From Apostichopus japonicus (lineage: Eukaryota; Echinodermata; Holothuroidea; Aspidochirotida; Stichopodidae): 64,000 nt of DNA. Location of the stretch: positions 27,201,989 to 27,265,988 of the forward strand of contig NC_092572.1 of NCBI RefSeq assembly GCF_037975245.1, written 5' to 3'. The first letter of the stretch is position 1; the number at the start of each line of letters is the position of its first letter. This document shows positions 36,101 through 50,200 of the stretch, one piece after another. The translations under genes and the position numbers were made by a program. The notes under the pieces are model-generated. The model did not search any database. It was given only the letters and a program-made list of their open reading frames with translations, and was not told the DNA's origin.

Positions 36101-37330
36101 ATGGGGTATGGTCTAACTAGTTGGACTACAAGGAGGAGCCTCTTTGTTGATCACAATGTGATAGTGTCCTTTAAACTGACCTATACCTTCGAATCTCCTG
36201 GTATAGTCACCTCAAGTCCTTGATGTTGTTGATCGGTACCAGCCGTTGGCAACTTGTAAGTTACAGTTGATAGTCACTAACTTCAGTTTAAGGATTACTT
36301 TAAGTCCTAGTATGACTTGTTTGTCAACATTGATCACAAGTCTTTTGGAGCTTTCACCCTATTGTATTGACATACAATTGTACAAATACCCAATGTTGAA
36401 CTCTAGTCCCATTGTAAGCAGTGATAGGGCTGTCTTTAGTTGGAACATGTTTTGATAGGTTCTCAATGACAATATGTTTCCTTCTGCCCCGGTGTCAACT
36501 TTTTCACCTTGAGAGTGCAACGTCTGGTGTTGTTTGATATATGTATGTCCAGTTTTGCAATTACCTCATAAATATTTTGTGATTAATGTATATCTTTCTG
36601 CAATGTGAAAAATTCTAAGTCAGTCGACCGTTGTGAACTTTAACCTTGGTCTTGGCTTCATTCGTTCGCATTACGTTTATCTCAATATTTATATTTCGGT
36701 GAATTTACCTTGTGCCTTGGATGGTTACCAAGATTTATTTTTGGATCAGCATACAACGTTTCTAGTGTTTGGCTCCCACATTTGTTACAACTTGATCCCT
36801 AGAGCTGGGCATCCCCCACATTGAGGATGAAACCACACGATTCACACTGTGGAGATCTACTTCTAGGTTAAGGCCTTTATTTGCAATTAACATTGACATT
36901 TATATTACTAGGGTTTGTCATCTCTTCCATTTGTATCTGATTAGCCTCATATGTTCCAGCAGTATCAACGGCAATATCAATAGTAAGTTTATCATCTTTG
37001 CCAGTAAGTGATTCCTTGACCTTCTTGTGTTTGGCGCTCCAAGCAGTTGTTCAATCATCATTTCCTAAACGGCCTCTTCGATTAATTTACAATATTTTGG
37101 CCTGTATCTTACCCCTAAATCATAGTTAAAATCATATGTTGTTACATGTGGCTGCTGCTAATAGTTATGCAGGTGAAAACGATTCAGTCTTACGTTCAAA
37201 ATACGTTCTAAAATTCTCAAAGACAACTCAGGTTTGGCCTTGTCCAGGTCAGAGAGTTCCCATGAATAGAAAATTTAATTGCTTTATTGAGGAAGCCATA
37301 ACAGTAAAATGTGACCTTCTCTTGGCCTGA
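36101..37330 (-). pseudogene. Gag/protease remnant of the same gypsy element
   Basis: Upstream of RT on the minus strand, about 36850-36770 reads CESCGFILNVGDAQL, a stop, then SSCNKCGSQT. This is a degraded pair of zinc-knuckle-like Cys clusters of the CxxCG...CNKCG type used by such Gag proteins. The area around 36480-36510 corresponds to where a protease active site would lie, but only a fragment survives. The 5' LTR was not identified. Confidence 0.5.
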
Positions 37331-39220
37331 CTTTTTCCGAAAGAAAGCCTGAAAAAATCAACCTGCAGTACCGTTCAAAATTGTTAAAAGTGTTTTCGGA
37401 AATCATGTGACATACAATTGAATGAGGTTGGAGGTATACCAGATAAGTCTACCATGATTCTTAGTGCATGGGTAAGGATGTTTCCTAATCAAACAATTAA
37501 TAATGTGAATAATATTTTGCTATATAAAACCTTGAGATATCTGTAATCCCTCATTTCCACAACAAAGATGTAATTGAATCGAAAAACAACTCCTGGTATG
37601 TTATGGTACCGTCTGGTAATTCTTTCTTATTTTAGCCTAAGCTTTACTTCGCACATCTCGTACCAAACAGTGTTGACCAGTGTACATATATTGTAGCCTG
37701 GCCTAGCCTATAGCCTAATTTTTGTTGATTTCCAATTTTGCAGCCTCATACTGCACTAAAAATTACGCTATTAATTTGCATACTGCCTATGAAGAAAGAA
37801 AAAAAAAAAAACACTTTCTGCTCACCGGAACGCAAAGTTTTTCACTATCGTTGTAGCCTTGGCCAATTCGTTTGTAATACTCCTTTTCTCGCGTGCAAAC
37901 TGTACTAATTAACTTGCAGGAGCCGTGCTTTGCACGGCTCGAACAGGAATTTCATTCTGACCAGGCATGCCTCATAGTCCGTTTTGCCAACCACAAATAT
38001 GTTTGCCCACTGTATTTTACTTGTCCCAGGATCTGTCCGATACAAAAATCTTTTTTGGCAAAACAAGAATTATATTTTTTTAAATGCTAACTCGAGTAAA
38101 GGAAATAAGTGTTACTGTGAAAAAGTCTATTTTAACTTCAAAACAACATTATACTGGATGACCATATGGTTACCAATTCACAAGAGAAATATGAAATTGT
38201 TCAATTTGACATTTATGACCCAATTTGAGGACTATCATTCCCCTGCAAAGTTTGTACTAAGTCTTCTTTAGCTACAAACATGTATCCATGCACAATCTAT
38301 GTGATGTGGAATCGATTTGATCCTCATGTAATAACCCCCAAATTTCCCAGCACACTTTTGTATTCTGGCAAAAGCAGCCATTTGAGTTGCCAATAACATG
38401 CTTCTTAAAATTCTTAAAGTAAATGAAAAGCCTTATTCTGAATATTTAACAATTTGAAGCAAATATGAATAATCACGCCTCAATTCAAACTGAGCAAAGA
38501 AAAAACCACCGACACATATTTTTGTAACAAATTTAAGACAATTAGGAGTTTTCATCCAATTATCAGATGGTCGCATAGTGTATAATGCTAGTTTTTTGGT
38601 GATTTTATTACAATTTGCGTCATTATTCTGATAGAATTTTACACCAGAATTTAACATTGTGTGAAATATTCCAAATACATTGTTTTCACTTATACTTTAC
38701 ATACACCTTCATAGAGAACTAATTACATCTTCTTAAATGTGCACAAAAAGGAACAGGTCTGGATCTTGCAATGGTCCAAAACTGTTATCTGAGTTCTGCC
38801 CATAGTTTCCAGGTATTAACCTTCTGATGTAGGGACCTTTTCCTCAAAAAAAATCTGTGGTACCAACTTTCAAGTCTGTGAAGATAATGTATAAAAAGTG
38901 TCTCGAGTATTTGCCAAAAATGTAATTCTTGAAGTAAAAATTTGATTTGTAGGTGAATGCAGGTTTAAAACAGAGAGTTGTTGCTGATTTTACAGTAGAT
39001 TCTGAATGCTTGGCAATGAAAAACCCAACAACTTAGTTCTGTGCTTTGTAAGTTATAACAGTGAAAAATTAGTAATGTCCAAAATCGGAAAGAATCACAA
39101 TGCCAACCGGAGGGCTTTAAAATGTGCACAACTTTGGTTGGCACAGATGCTAAATATTTTATGCGACTACATTATGTGCGTAATTGAATTAAATTTCAAG
39201 AACTCTTAGGTGGTAACCTG
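37331..39220. other. Unassigned DNA
   Basis: No supported gene. Short open frames (37893-38271 plus, 38433-38657 minus, 39006-39209 plus) lack homology or splice context. A short palindrome, GAGCCGTGCTTTGCACGGCTC, lies at 37920-37940. Confidence 0.4.
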
Positions 39221-39224
39221 GCTA

Positions 39225-39256
39225 TCCCATATATATATATATATATACATATATAC

Positions 39257-39315
<59 letters not shown>

Positions 39316-39346
39316 TATATATATATACATATATACATATATATAC

Positions 39347-39412
<66 letters not shown>
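39225..39412. repeat. Long TA microsatellite with TACATA interruptions
   Basis: About 185 bp of alternating TA with interspersed C. It lies about 330 bp before the array flank and would be slippage-prone and hard to assemble. Confidence 0.95.
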
Positions 39413-39414
<2 letters not shown>

Positions 39415-39744
39415 TAGAACACATTTTGGAACATTTTATTTTTGGTGTTCAGAGAGTAGCAATCTAAAGCAAGTTTGAATAATTCAGCTTATGATTCAAG
39501 TTATGATCTCTCAAAGAGGGAGAAAAAAAATCATTTTTTTATATTAATTCATTTAAGGCAATGGGGAGTATTCAGACAATAGAGAGATCATACCAAATGA
39601 AAGGAACCACATAATGTACGGAGCTAATTTTGGGTGATGTTATGATGTCATTATTCTGATCGAGTGTTAACTCTAGTTCCATCAGGTCTGAATAAATTTG
39701 TGTTTCTGGTTTGCTAGATCAGAGTGTTTATAATATAACCTTTT

Positions 39745-40622
39745 AATAAGGGAATTTCTGAGTGGATGTGTTACTCAATTGATAAACATTTGGAGTTGAT
39801 TAAAAAGCACCGTTGTAGATGGACTATAGTCTGCCGTTTTCAATGTTTCTTCTTTATCTGGATTATAAATACAAAATTTTGGAAAGTGGAAATGAGGCCA
39901 ACAGACTTTCACTTCAAAGCTTCATAGTTGTTAAAGCTCAGATTAATTTTTCATCAAAAGCAACTTGAAAGTTTCGAATTAGTTGTAGTTGACGGTCACA
40001 GATTGGCAAATGACCTTAATATTAATCAATATTAGTAAATTCAATACCAGAAAAGAGAAGTAACTGTGTTCTTCTGCATGATTTAAATAGCATGCAATTG
40101 AAAAATATAACATATATGTTACCTTAATACTGACACTGATACTGTTTAATAAATTGGAAGATGCTGAGTCAGGTATTTTTCATTGTGTTATTACCAAAAT
40201 AAAATATGTACTTTATCTTTCTGAAAGTTAATAAGATGAAAACTAGTTTATAATCTTTGGTTCGTAAGTGTTTAATGAGACAATTCAAATTCTGATCACT
40301 TCAGATTGTCAGTATCACAGCATGTTGGTTGACACAAACACACTGCAAATGTTTCCATGTTTGACAACCTACCTGCAAAATATGCTTGTTCAAATTTCAT
40401 ATTAGCTAGTTACAATGTAAGTTTGGTTTCGACTACTAAACATTTAAGAAGATAATCATAGCTACCCTTTTCACAACATATGTGATAATTGCTTTTGACT
40501 TGCTGATATTAGTTCAAGAAATAATGGCAGAATCACATAATGTTGATTATCGAAAACTTACCAAGTATGAAAAATAGCTATGATAAACATGCTTTATACA
40601 CTCATTGAAATTTCACGCATCT
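39745..40622 (+). repeat. Left diverged flank of the array, direct repeat of 58965-60074
   Basis: Starts aataagggaatttctgagtg and runs to catgctttatacactcattg then aaatttcacgcatctg. The right flank shows the same order of sequence. Shared landmarks include 'actatagtctgccNttttcaatgtttct', 'actgtttaataaattggaagatgctgag' and 'aataatggcag(a/t)atcacataatg'. Within it, 'cttttcaca(a/t)catatgtgataattgcttttgacttgctgat' resembles the core array unit, so this is an older relative of the unit. Confidence 0.85.
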
Positions 40623-41260
40623 GACGTGATTAGATAATAGGTTAAATAAGTCTTTATTGAGCTGATTAAAATTCTAACCGTTTCAGACTCTGTATGTTGA
40701 ACCTGTTTTGAAGGGCCAAAAAGACCTGTACACTCTCCACAATTATATGTTACATTTTATAATGTTAATAGCCCAACACAATATGACTTGACTTAGAACA
40801 CATACAATTAAGGAACTAAGGGAATAATAGCTTTCCAATCAGATATGATACTTTTAATTGTTACCTGCTGATGAAAGGGAGAAGTCCAAGACCTAAGGCA
40901 ATATCGCATGATGTTCGTTCGCACTAAATATGCGTGATTATTTTCCATAGCTGTCACTTCAGATTGTCTACCTTGAATGATATTCCTCATAGAAATATCT
41001 AATTTAATCATTAAAACCATGCACCAATTAAAACCATGCACCATGGAAGTTTTACCTATATAGTTTGAAATAGCTATCGTTCACACTGTACAATCAGAAA
41101 CTTGGAAGAAACGTAATTGTTTACCAATAATAGTAAGCTCAATATCAGAAATGTAAAATTGTTCTTGTTTATGTTCTTTGAAACATGTCATTCATTTGGT
41201 TAATTAAAAGCTTCTCTTTAATAATAACTGACGCTTTATTAATTTTTTTTTTACTTACAG

Positions 41261-44200
41261 AAAAATGCATCCCGTCTCGTGAGTATTTACTTTGTGTGCA
41301 ATGACCAACAATTCTGCACTTTTATCTTGTTAAAAGCTAATAAGGTAAAACCTAGATTTAGTAATTTTGATTAACATATATCAAATTTATCACATCATGT
41401 TGATGAACAAAAACTTTCTCAAGTTTGAAAATTAGCTATAGGAAATATTCACGTGTATCTTATTTCAGTGTATAGCTAATGAGGTAACAACTAGTTTTCT
41501 GATCGATGTCAAACTGTTTTTTTTTAAGACAATTCAAACTCTGATCGCCTTAAGACTTTTATGTTGAGCTTTTCAATAAAAACAACCTGTGCACTCCACA
41601 TAAATATATGTTACATTTTAAAATGTTAATAGCTAATACCAATATGACTTGAGTTAGAAAACATACAATTAAGGAACCAATGGAATCAAAGCTTTCACAT
41701 CAGATGTGATGCTTTTATTTTTTACCTGCTGATGAAAAGAAGAAGTCTTAAGAAGTAAAAGAAGTATCGAATTGTGTTGGTTCACACTGACTTCCTGACA
41801 AATATTGACACGTTTGACAAATAGTTGTGGAAAATATGCGTGCTTATTTTCATTATTGTCATTAATCATTAAAACCATGCACCAATTAAAACCATGCACC
41901 ATGGAAGTTTTACCTATATAGTTTGAAATAGCTGTCGTTCACACTGTACAATCACAAATTTGGAAGAAACGTAATTGTTTACCAATAATAGTAAGCTCAA
42001 TATCAGAAATGCAAAATTGTTCTTGTTTATGTTCTTTGAAAAATGTCATTCGTTCGGTTAATTAAATGTTTCTGTTTAATAATAACTGACGCTTTATTAT
42101 TATTTTTTTTTACTTACAGCAAGCCGGCCCCCGCCTCGTGAGTATTTACGTTGTGTGCAATGACCAACAATTCTGCACTTTTATCTTGTTAAAAGCTAAT
42201 AAGGTAAAACCTAGATTTAGTAATTTTGATTAAAATATTTCAAATTTATCACATCATGTTGATTAACAAAAATTTCTCAAGTTTGAAAATTAGCTATGGG
42301 AAATATTCATGTGTATCTTATTTCAGTGTATAGCTAATGAGGTAACTAGTTTTCTGATCGATGTCAAACTGTTTTTTTTTTAAGACAATTCAAACTCTGA
42401 TCGCCTTAAGACTTTTATGTTGAGCTTTTCAACAAAAACAACCTGTGCACTCCACATAAATATATGTTACATTTTAAAATGTTAATAGCTTATACCAATA
42501 TGATTTGAGTTAGAAAACATACAATTAAGGAACTAATGGAATCAAAGCTTTCACATCAGATGTGATGCTTTTATTTTTTACCTGCTGATGAAAAGAAGAA
42601 GTCTTAAGAAGTAAAAGAAGTATCGAATTGTGTTGGTTCACACTGACTTCCTGACAAATATTGCCACGTTTGACAAATAGTTGTGGAAAATATGCGTGCT
42701 TATTTTCATTATTGTCATTAATCATGAAAACCATGCACCAATTAAAACCATGCACCATGGAAGTTTTACCTATATAGTTTGAAATAGCTGTCGTTCACAC
42801 TGTACAATCACAAATTTGGAAGAAACGTAATTGTTTACCAATAATAGTAAGCTCAATATCAGAAATGCAAAATTGTTCTTGTTTATGTTCTTTGAAAAAT
42901 GTCATTCGTTTGGTTAATTAAATGTTTCTGTTTCATAATAGCTGACGCTTTATTGATTTTTTTGTTTACTTACAGCAAGCCGGCCCCCGCCTCGTGAGTA
43001 TTTACGTTGTGTGCAATGACCAACAATTCTGCACTTTTATCTTGTTAAAAGCTAATAAGGTAAAACCTAGATTTAGTAATTTTGATTAACATATTTCAAA
43101 TTTATCACATCATGTTGATTAACAAAAATTTCTCAAGTTTGAAAATTAGCTATGGGAAATATTCATGTGTATCTTATTTCAGTGTATAGCTAATGAGGTA
43201 ACTAGTTTTCTGATCGATGTCAAACTGTTTTTTTTTTGAAGACAATTCAAACTCTGATCGCCTTAAGACTTTTATGTTGAGCTTTTCAATAAAAACAACC
43301 TGTGCACTCCACATAAATATATGTTACATTTTAAAATGTTAATAGCTAATACCAATATGATTTGAGTTAGAAAACATACAATTAAGGAACCAATGGAATC
43401 AAAACTTTCACATCAGATGTAATGCATTTATTTTTTACCTGCTGATGAAAAGAAGAAGTCTTAAGAAGTAAAAGAAGTATCGAATTGTGTTGGTTCACAC
43501 TAACTTCCTGACAAATATTGCCACGTTTGACAAATAGTTGTGGAAAATATGCGTGCTTATTTTCATTGTTGTCATTAATCATTAAAACCATGCACCAATT
43601 AAAACCATGCACCATGGAAGTTTTACCTATATAGTTTGAAATAGCTATCGTTCACACTGTACAATCACAAATTTGGAAGAAACGTAATTGTTTACCAATA
43701 ATAGTAAGCTCAATATCAGAAATGTAAAATTGTTCTTGTTTATGTTCTTTGAAACATGTCATTCATTTGGTTAATTAAAAGCTTCTGTTTAATAATAACT
43801 GACGCTCTATTAATATTTTTTTTACTCACAGCCCCTCGTGAGTATTTACTTTGTGTGCAATGACCAACAATTCTGCACTTTTATCATGTTAAAAGCTAAT
43901 AAGGTAAAACCTAGATTTAGTAATTTTGATTAACATATTTCAAATTTATCACATCATGTTGATTAACAAAAATTTCTCAAGTTTGAAAATTAGCTATGGG
44001 AAATATTCATGTGTATCTTATTTCAGTGTATAGCTAATGAGGTAACTAGTTTTCTGATCGATGTCAAACTGTTTTTTTTTTAAGACAATTCAAACTCTGA
44101 TCGCCTTAAGATTATTATGTTGAGGTTTTTAATTAAAAAAAACCTGTGCACTCCATATAAATATATGTTACATTTTAAAATGTTAATAGCTTATACCAAT

Positions 44201-47200
44201 ATGATTTGAGTTAGTAAACATACAATTAAGGAACCAATGGAATCAAAGCTTTCACATCAGATGTGATGCTTTATTTTTTACCTGCTGATGAAAAGAAGAA
44301 GTCTTAAGAAGTAAAAGAAGTATCGAATTGTGTTGGTTCACATTAACTTTCAGACAAATATTGCCACGTTTGACAAATAGTTGTGGAAAATATGCGTGCT
44401 TATTTTCATTGTTGTCATTAATCATTAAAACAATGCACCAATTAAAACCATGCACCATGGAAGTTTTACCTATATAGTTTGAAATAGCTATCGTTCACAC
44501 TGTACAATCACAAACTTGGAAGAAACGTAATTGTTTACCAATAATAGTAAGCTTAATATCAGGAATGTAAAATTGTTCTTGTGAATGTTCTTTGAAACAT
44601 GTCATTCATTTGGTTAATTATAAGCCTCTGTTTAATAATAACTGGCGCTTTATTAATATATTTTTTTTACTTACAGCGCCTCGTGAGTATTTACTTTGTG
44701 TGCAATGACCAACAATTCTGCACTTTTATCTTGTTAAAAGCTAATAAGGTAAAACCTAGATTTAGTAATTTTGATTAACATATTTCAAATTTATCACATC
44801 ATGTTGATGAACAAAAATTTCTCAAGTTTGAAAATTATCTATGGGAAATATTCACGTGTATCTTATTTCAGTGTATAGCTAATGAGGTAACAACTAGTTT
44901 TCTGATCGATGTCAAACTGTTTTTTTTTTTGAAGACAATTCAAACTCTGATCGCCTTAAGACTTTTATGTTGAGCTTTTTAGTAAAAAAAAACCTGTGCA
45001 CTCCACATAAATATATGTTAAATTTTAAAATGTTAATAGCTAATACCAATATGATTTGAGTTAGAAATCATACAATTAAGGAACCAATGGAATCAAAGCT
45101 TTCACATCAGATGTGATGCTTTTATTTTTTACCTGCTGATGAAAAGAAGAAGTCTTAAGAAGTAAAAGAAGTATCGAATTGTGTTGGTTCACACTAACTT
45201 CCTGACAAATATTGCCACGTTTGACAAATAGTTGTGGAAAATATGCGTGCTTATTTTCATTGTTGTCATTAATCATTAAAACCATGCACCAATTAAAACC
45301 ATGCACCATGGAAGTTTTACCTATATAGTTTGAAATAGCTATCGTTCACACTGTACAATCACAAATTTGGAAGAAACGTAATTGTTTACCAATAATAGTA
45401 AGCTCAATATCAGAAATGTAAAATTGTTCTTGTTTATGTTCTTTGCAAAAATGTCATTCGTTTGGTTAATTAAAAGCTTCTGTTTAATAATAACTGACGC
45501 TTTATTAATTTGTTCGTTCACTTACAGCAAGCCGGCCCCCGCCTCGTGAGTATTTACGTTGTGTGCAATGACCAACATTTCTGCACTTTTATCTTGTTAA
45601 AAGCTAATAAGGTTAAACCTAGATTTAGTAATTTTGATAAACATATTTCAAATTTATCACATCATGTTGATTAACAAAAATTTCTCAAGTTTGAAAATTA
45701 GCTATAGGAAATATTCACGTGTATCTTATTTCAGTGTATAGCTAATGAGGTAACAACTAGTTTTCTGATCGATTTCAAACTGTTTGTTTTAAGACAATTC
45801 AAACTCTGATCGCCTTAAGACTTTTATGTTGAGCTTTTTAATCAAAACAACCTGTGCACTCCACATAAATATATGTTACATTTTAAAATGTTAATAGCTT
45901 ATACCAATATGATTTGAGTTAGAAAACATACAATTAAGGAACCAATGGAATCAAAGCTTTCACATCAGATGTGATGCTTTTATTTTTTACCTGCTGATGA
46001 AAAGAAGAAGTCTTAAGAAGTAAAAGAAGTATCGAATTGTGTTGGTTCATACTGACTTCCTGACAAATATTGCCACGTTTGACAAATAGTTGTGGAAAAT
46101 ATGCGTGCTTATTTTCATTGTTGTCATTAATCATTAAAACCATGCACCAATTAAAACCATGCACCATGGAAGTTTTACCTATATAGTTTGAAATAGCTAT
46201 CGTTCACACTGTACAATCACAAATTTGGAAGAAACGTAATTGTTTACCAATAATAGTAAGCTCAATATCAGAAATGTAAAATTGTTCTTGTTTATGTTCT
46301 TTGAAACATGTCATTCATTTGGTTAATTAAAAGCTTCTGTTTAATAATAACTGACGCTCTATTAATATTTTTTTTACTCACAGCCCCTCGTGAGTATTTA
46401 CTTTGTGTGCAATGACCAACAATTCTGCACTTTTATCATGTTAAAAGCTAATAAGGTAAAACCTAGATTTAGTAATTTTGATTAACATATTTCAAATTTA
46501 TCACATCATGTTGATGAACAAAAATTTCTCAAGTTTGAAAATTAGCTATGGGAAATATTCATGTGTATCTTATTTCAGTGTATAGCTAATGAGGTAACTA
46601 GTTTTCTGATCGATGTCAAACTGTTTTTTTTTGAAGACAATTCAAACTCTGATCGCCTTAAGACTTTTATGTTGAGCTTTTCAATAAAAACAACCTGTGC
46701 ACTCCACATAAATATATGTTACATTTTAAAATGTTAATAGCTAATACCAATATGATTTGAGTTAGAAAACATACAATTAAGGAACCAATGGAATCAAAGC
46801 TTTCACGTCAGATTTGATGCTTTTATTTTTTACCTGCTGATGAAAAGAAGAAGTCTTAAGAAGTAAAAGAAGTATCGAATTGTGTTGGTTCACACTAACT
46901 TTCAGACAAATATTGCCACGTTTGACAAATAGTTGTGGAAAATATGCGTGCTTATTTTCATTGTTGTCATTAATCATTAAAACAATGCACCAATTAAAAC
47001 CATGCACCATGGAAGTTTTACCTATATAGTTTGAAATAGCTATCGTTCACACTGTACAATCAGAAACTTGGAAGAAACGTAATTGTTTACCAATAATAGT
47101 AAGCTTAATATCAGAAATGTAAAATTGTTCTTGTGAATGTTCTTTGAAACATGTCATTCATTTGGTTAATTATAAGCCTCTGTTTAATAATAACTGACGC

Positions 47201-50200
47201 TTTATTAATATATTTTTTTTACTTACAGCCCCTCGTGAGTATTTACTTTGTGTGTAATGACCAACAATTCTGCACTTTTATCTTGTTAAAAGCTAATAAG
47301 GTAAAACCTAGATTTAGTAATTTTGATTAACATATTTCAAATTTATCACATCATGTTGATGAACAAAAATTTCTCAAGTTTGAAAATTATCTATGGGAAA
47401 TATTCACGTGTATCTTATTTCAGTGTATAGCTAATGAGGTAACAACTAGTTTTCTGATCGATGTCAAACTGTTTTTTTTTTGAAGACAATTCAAACTCTG
47501 ATCGCCTTAAGACTTTTATGTTGAGCTTTTTAATAAAAAAAAACCTGTGCACTCCACATAAATATATGTTAAATTTTAAAATGTTAATAGCTAATACCAA
47601 TATGATTTGAGTTAGAAATCATACAATTAAGGAACCAATGGAATCAAAGCTTTCACATCAGATGTGATGCTTTTATTTTTTACCTGCTGATGAAAAGAAG
47701 AAGTCTTAAGAAGTAAAAGAAGTATCGAATTGTGTTGGTTCACACTAACTTCCTGACAAATATTGCCACGTTTGACAAATAGTTGTGGAAAATATGCGTG
47801 CTTATTTTCATTGTTGTCATTAATCATTAAAACCATGCACCAATTAAAACCATGCACCATGGAAGTTTTACCTATATAGTTTGAAATAGCTATCGTTCAC
47901 ACTGTACAATCACAAATTTGGAAGAAACGTAATTGTTTACCAATAATAGTAAGCTCAATATCAGAAATGTAAAATTGTTGTTGTTTATGTTCTTTGCAAA
48001 AATGTCATTCGTTTGTTTAATTAAAAGCTTCTGTTTAATAATAACTGACGCTTTATTAATTTGTTCGTTCACTTACAGCAAGCCGGCCCCCGCCTCGTGA
48101 GTATTTACGTTGTGTGCAATGACCAACATTTCTGCACTTTTATCTTGTTAAAAGCTAATAAGGTTAAACCTAGATTTAGTAATTTTGATAAACATATTTC
48201 AAATTTATCACATCATGTTGATTAACAAAAAATTCTCAAGTTTGAAAATTAGCTATAGGAAATATTCACGTGTATCTTATTTCAGTGTATAGCTAATGAG
48301 GTAACAACTAGTTTTCTGATCGATTTCAAACTGTTTGTTTTAAGACAATTCAAACTCTGATCGCCTTAAGACTTTTATGTTGAGCTTTTTAATAAAAAAA
48401 AACCTGTGCACTCCACATAAATATATGTTACATTTTAAAATGTTAATAGCTAATACCAATATGATTTGAGTTAGAAAACATACAATTAATGAACCAATGG
48501 AATCAAAGCTTTCACATCAGATGTGATGCTTTTATTTTTTACCTGCTGATGAAAAGAAGAAGTCTTAAGAAGTAAAAGAAGTATCGAATTGTGTTGGTTC
48601 ATACTGACTTCCTGACAAATATTGCAACGTTTGACAAATAGTTGTGGAAAATATGCGTGCTTATTTTCATTGTTGTCATTAATCATTAAAACCATGCACC
48701 AATTAAAACCATGCACCATGGAAGTTTTACCTATATAGTTTGAAATAGCTATCGTTCACACTGTACAATCACAAATTTGGAAGAAACGTAATTGTTTACC
48801 AATAATAGTAAGCTCAATATCAGAAATGTAAAATTTTTCTTGTTTATGTTCTTTGAAAAATATCAGTCGTTTGGTTAATTAAATGTTTCTGTTTAATAAT
48901 AGCTGACGCTTTATTAATTTTTTTGTTTACTTACAGCAAGCCGGTCCCCGCCTCGTGAGTATTTACGTTGTGTAAAATGACCAACAATTCTGCACTTTTA
49001 TCTTGTTAAAAGCTAATAAGGTAAAACCTAGATTTAGTAATTTTGATTAACATATTTCAAATTTATCACATCATGTTGATGAACAAAAATTTCTCAAGTT
49101 TGAAAATTATCTATGGGAAATATTCACGTGTATCTTATTTCAGTGTATAGCTAATGAGGTAACAACTAGTTTTCTGATCGATGTTAAACTGTTTTTTTTT
49201 TGAAGACAATTCAAACTCTGATCGCCTTAAGACTTTTATATTGAGCATTTTAATAAAAACAACCTGTGCACTCCACATAAATATATGTTACATTTTAAAA
49301 TGTTAATAGCTAATACCAATATGATTTGAGTTAGAAAACATACAATTAAGGAACCAATGGAATCAAAGCTTTCACATCAGATGTGATGCTTTTATTTTTT
49401 ACCTGCTGATGAAAAGAAGAAGTCTTAAGAAGTAAAAGAAGTATCGAATTGTGTTGGTTCACACTAACTTTCAAAGAAATATTGTCACGTTTGACAAATA
49501 GTTGTGGAAAATATGCGTGCTTATTTTCATTGTTGTCATTAATCATTAAAACCATGCACCAATTAAAACCATGCACCATGGAAGTTTTACCTATATAGTT
49601 TGAAATAGCTATCGTTCACACTGTACAATCAGAAACTTGGAAGAAACGTAATTGTTTACCAATAATAGTAAGCTCAATATCAGAAATGTAAAATTGTTCT
49701 TGTTTATGTTCTTTGAAAAATGTCATTCGTTTGGTTAATTAAATGTTTCTGTTTCATAATAACTGACGCTTTATTAATTTTTTTTTTACTTACAGAAAGC
49801 CAGCGCCCGCCTCGTGAGTATCTACGTTGTGTAAAATGACCAACAATTCTGCACTTTTATCTTGTTAAAAGCTAATAAGGTAAAACCTAGATTTAGTAAT
49901 TTTGATTAACATATTTCAAATTTATCCCATCATGTTGATGAACAAAAATTTCTCAAGTTTGAAAATTAGCTATGGGAAATATTCACGTGTATCTTATTAC
50001 AGTGTATAGCTAGTGAGGTAACAACTAGTTTTCTGATCGATGTCAAACTTTTTTGTTTGAAGACAATTCAAACTCTGATCGCCTTAAGATTTTTATGTTG
50101 AGCTTTTTAATAAAAACAACCTGTGCACTCCACATAAATATATGTTACATTTTAAAATGTTAATAGCTTATACCAATAAGATTTGAATTAGAAAATATAC

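Noticed and set aside
39206-39424. Minus-strand open frame of alternating Tyr and Ile
   Set aside because: Translation of a TA microsatellite.
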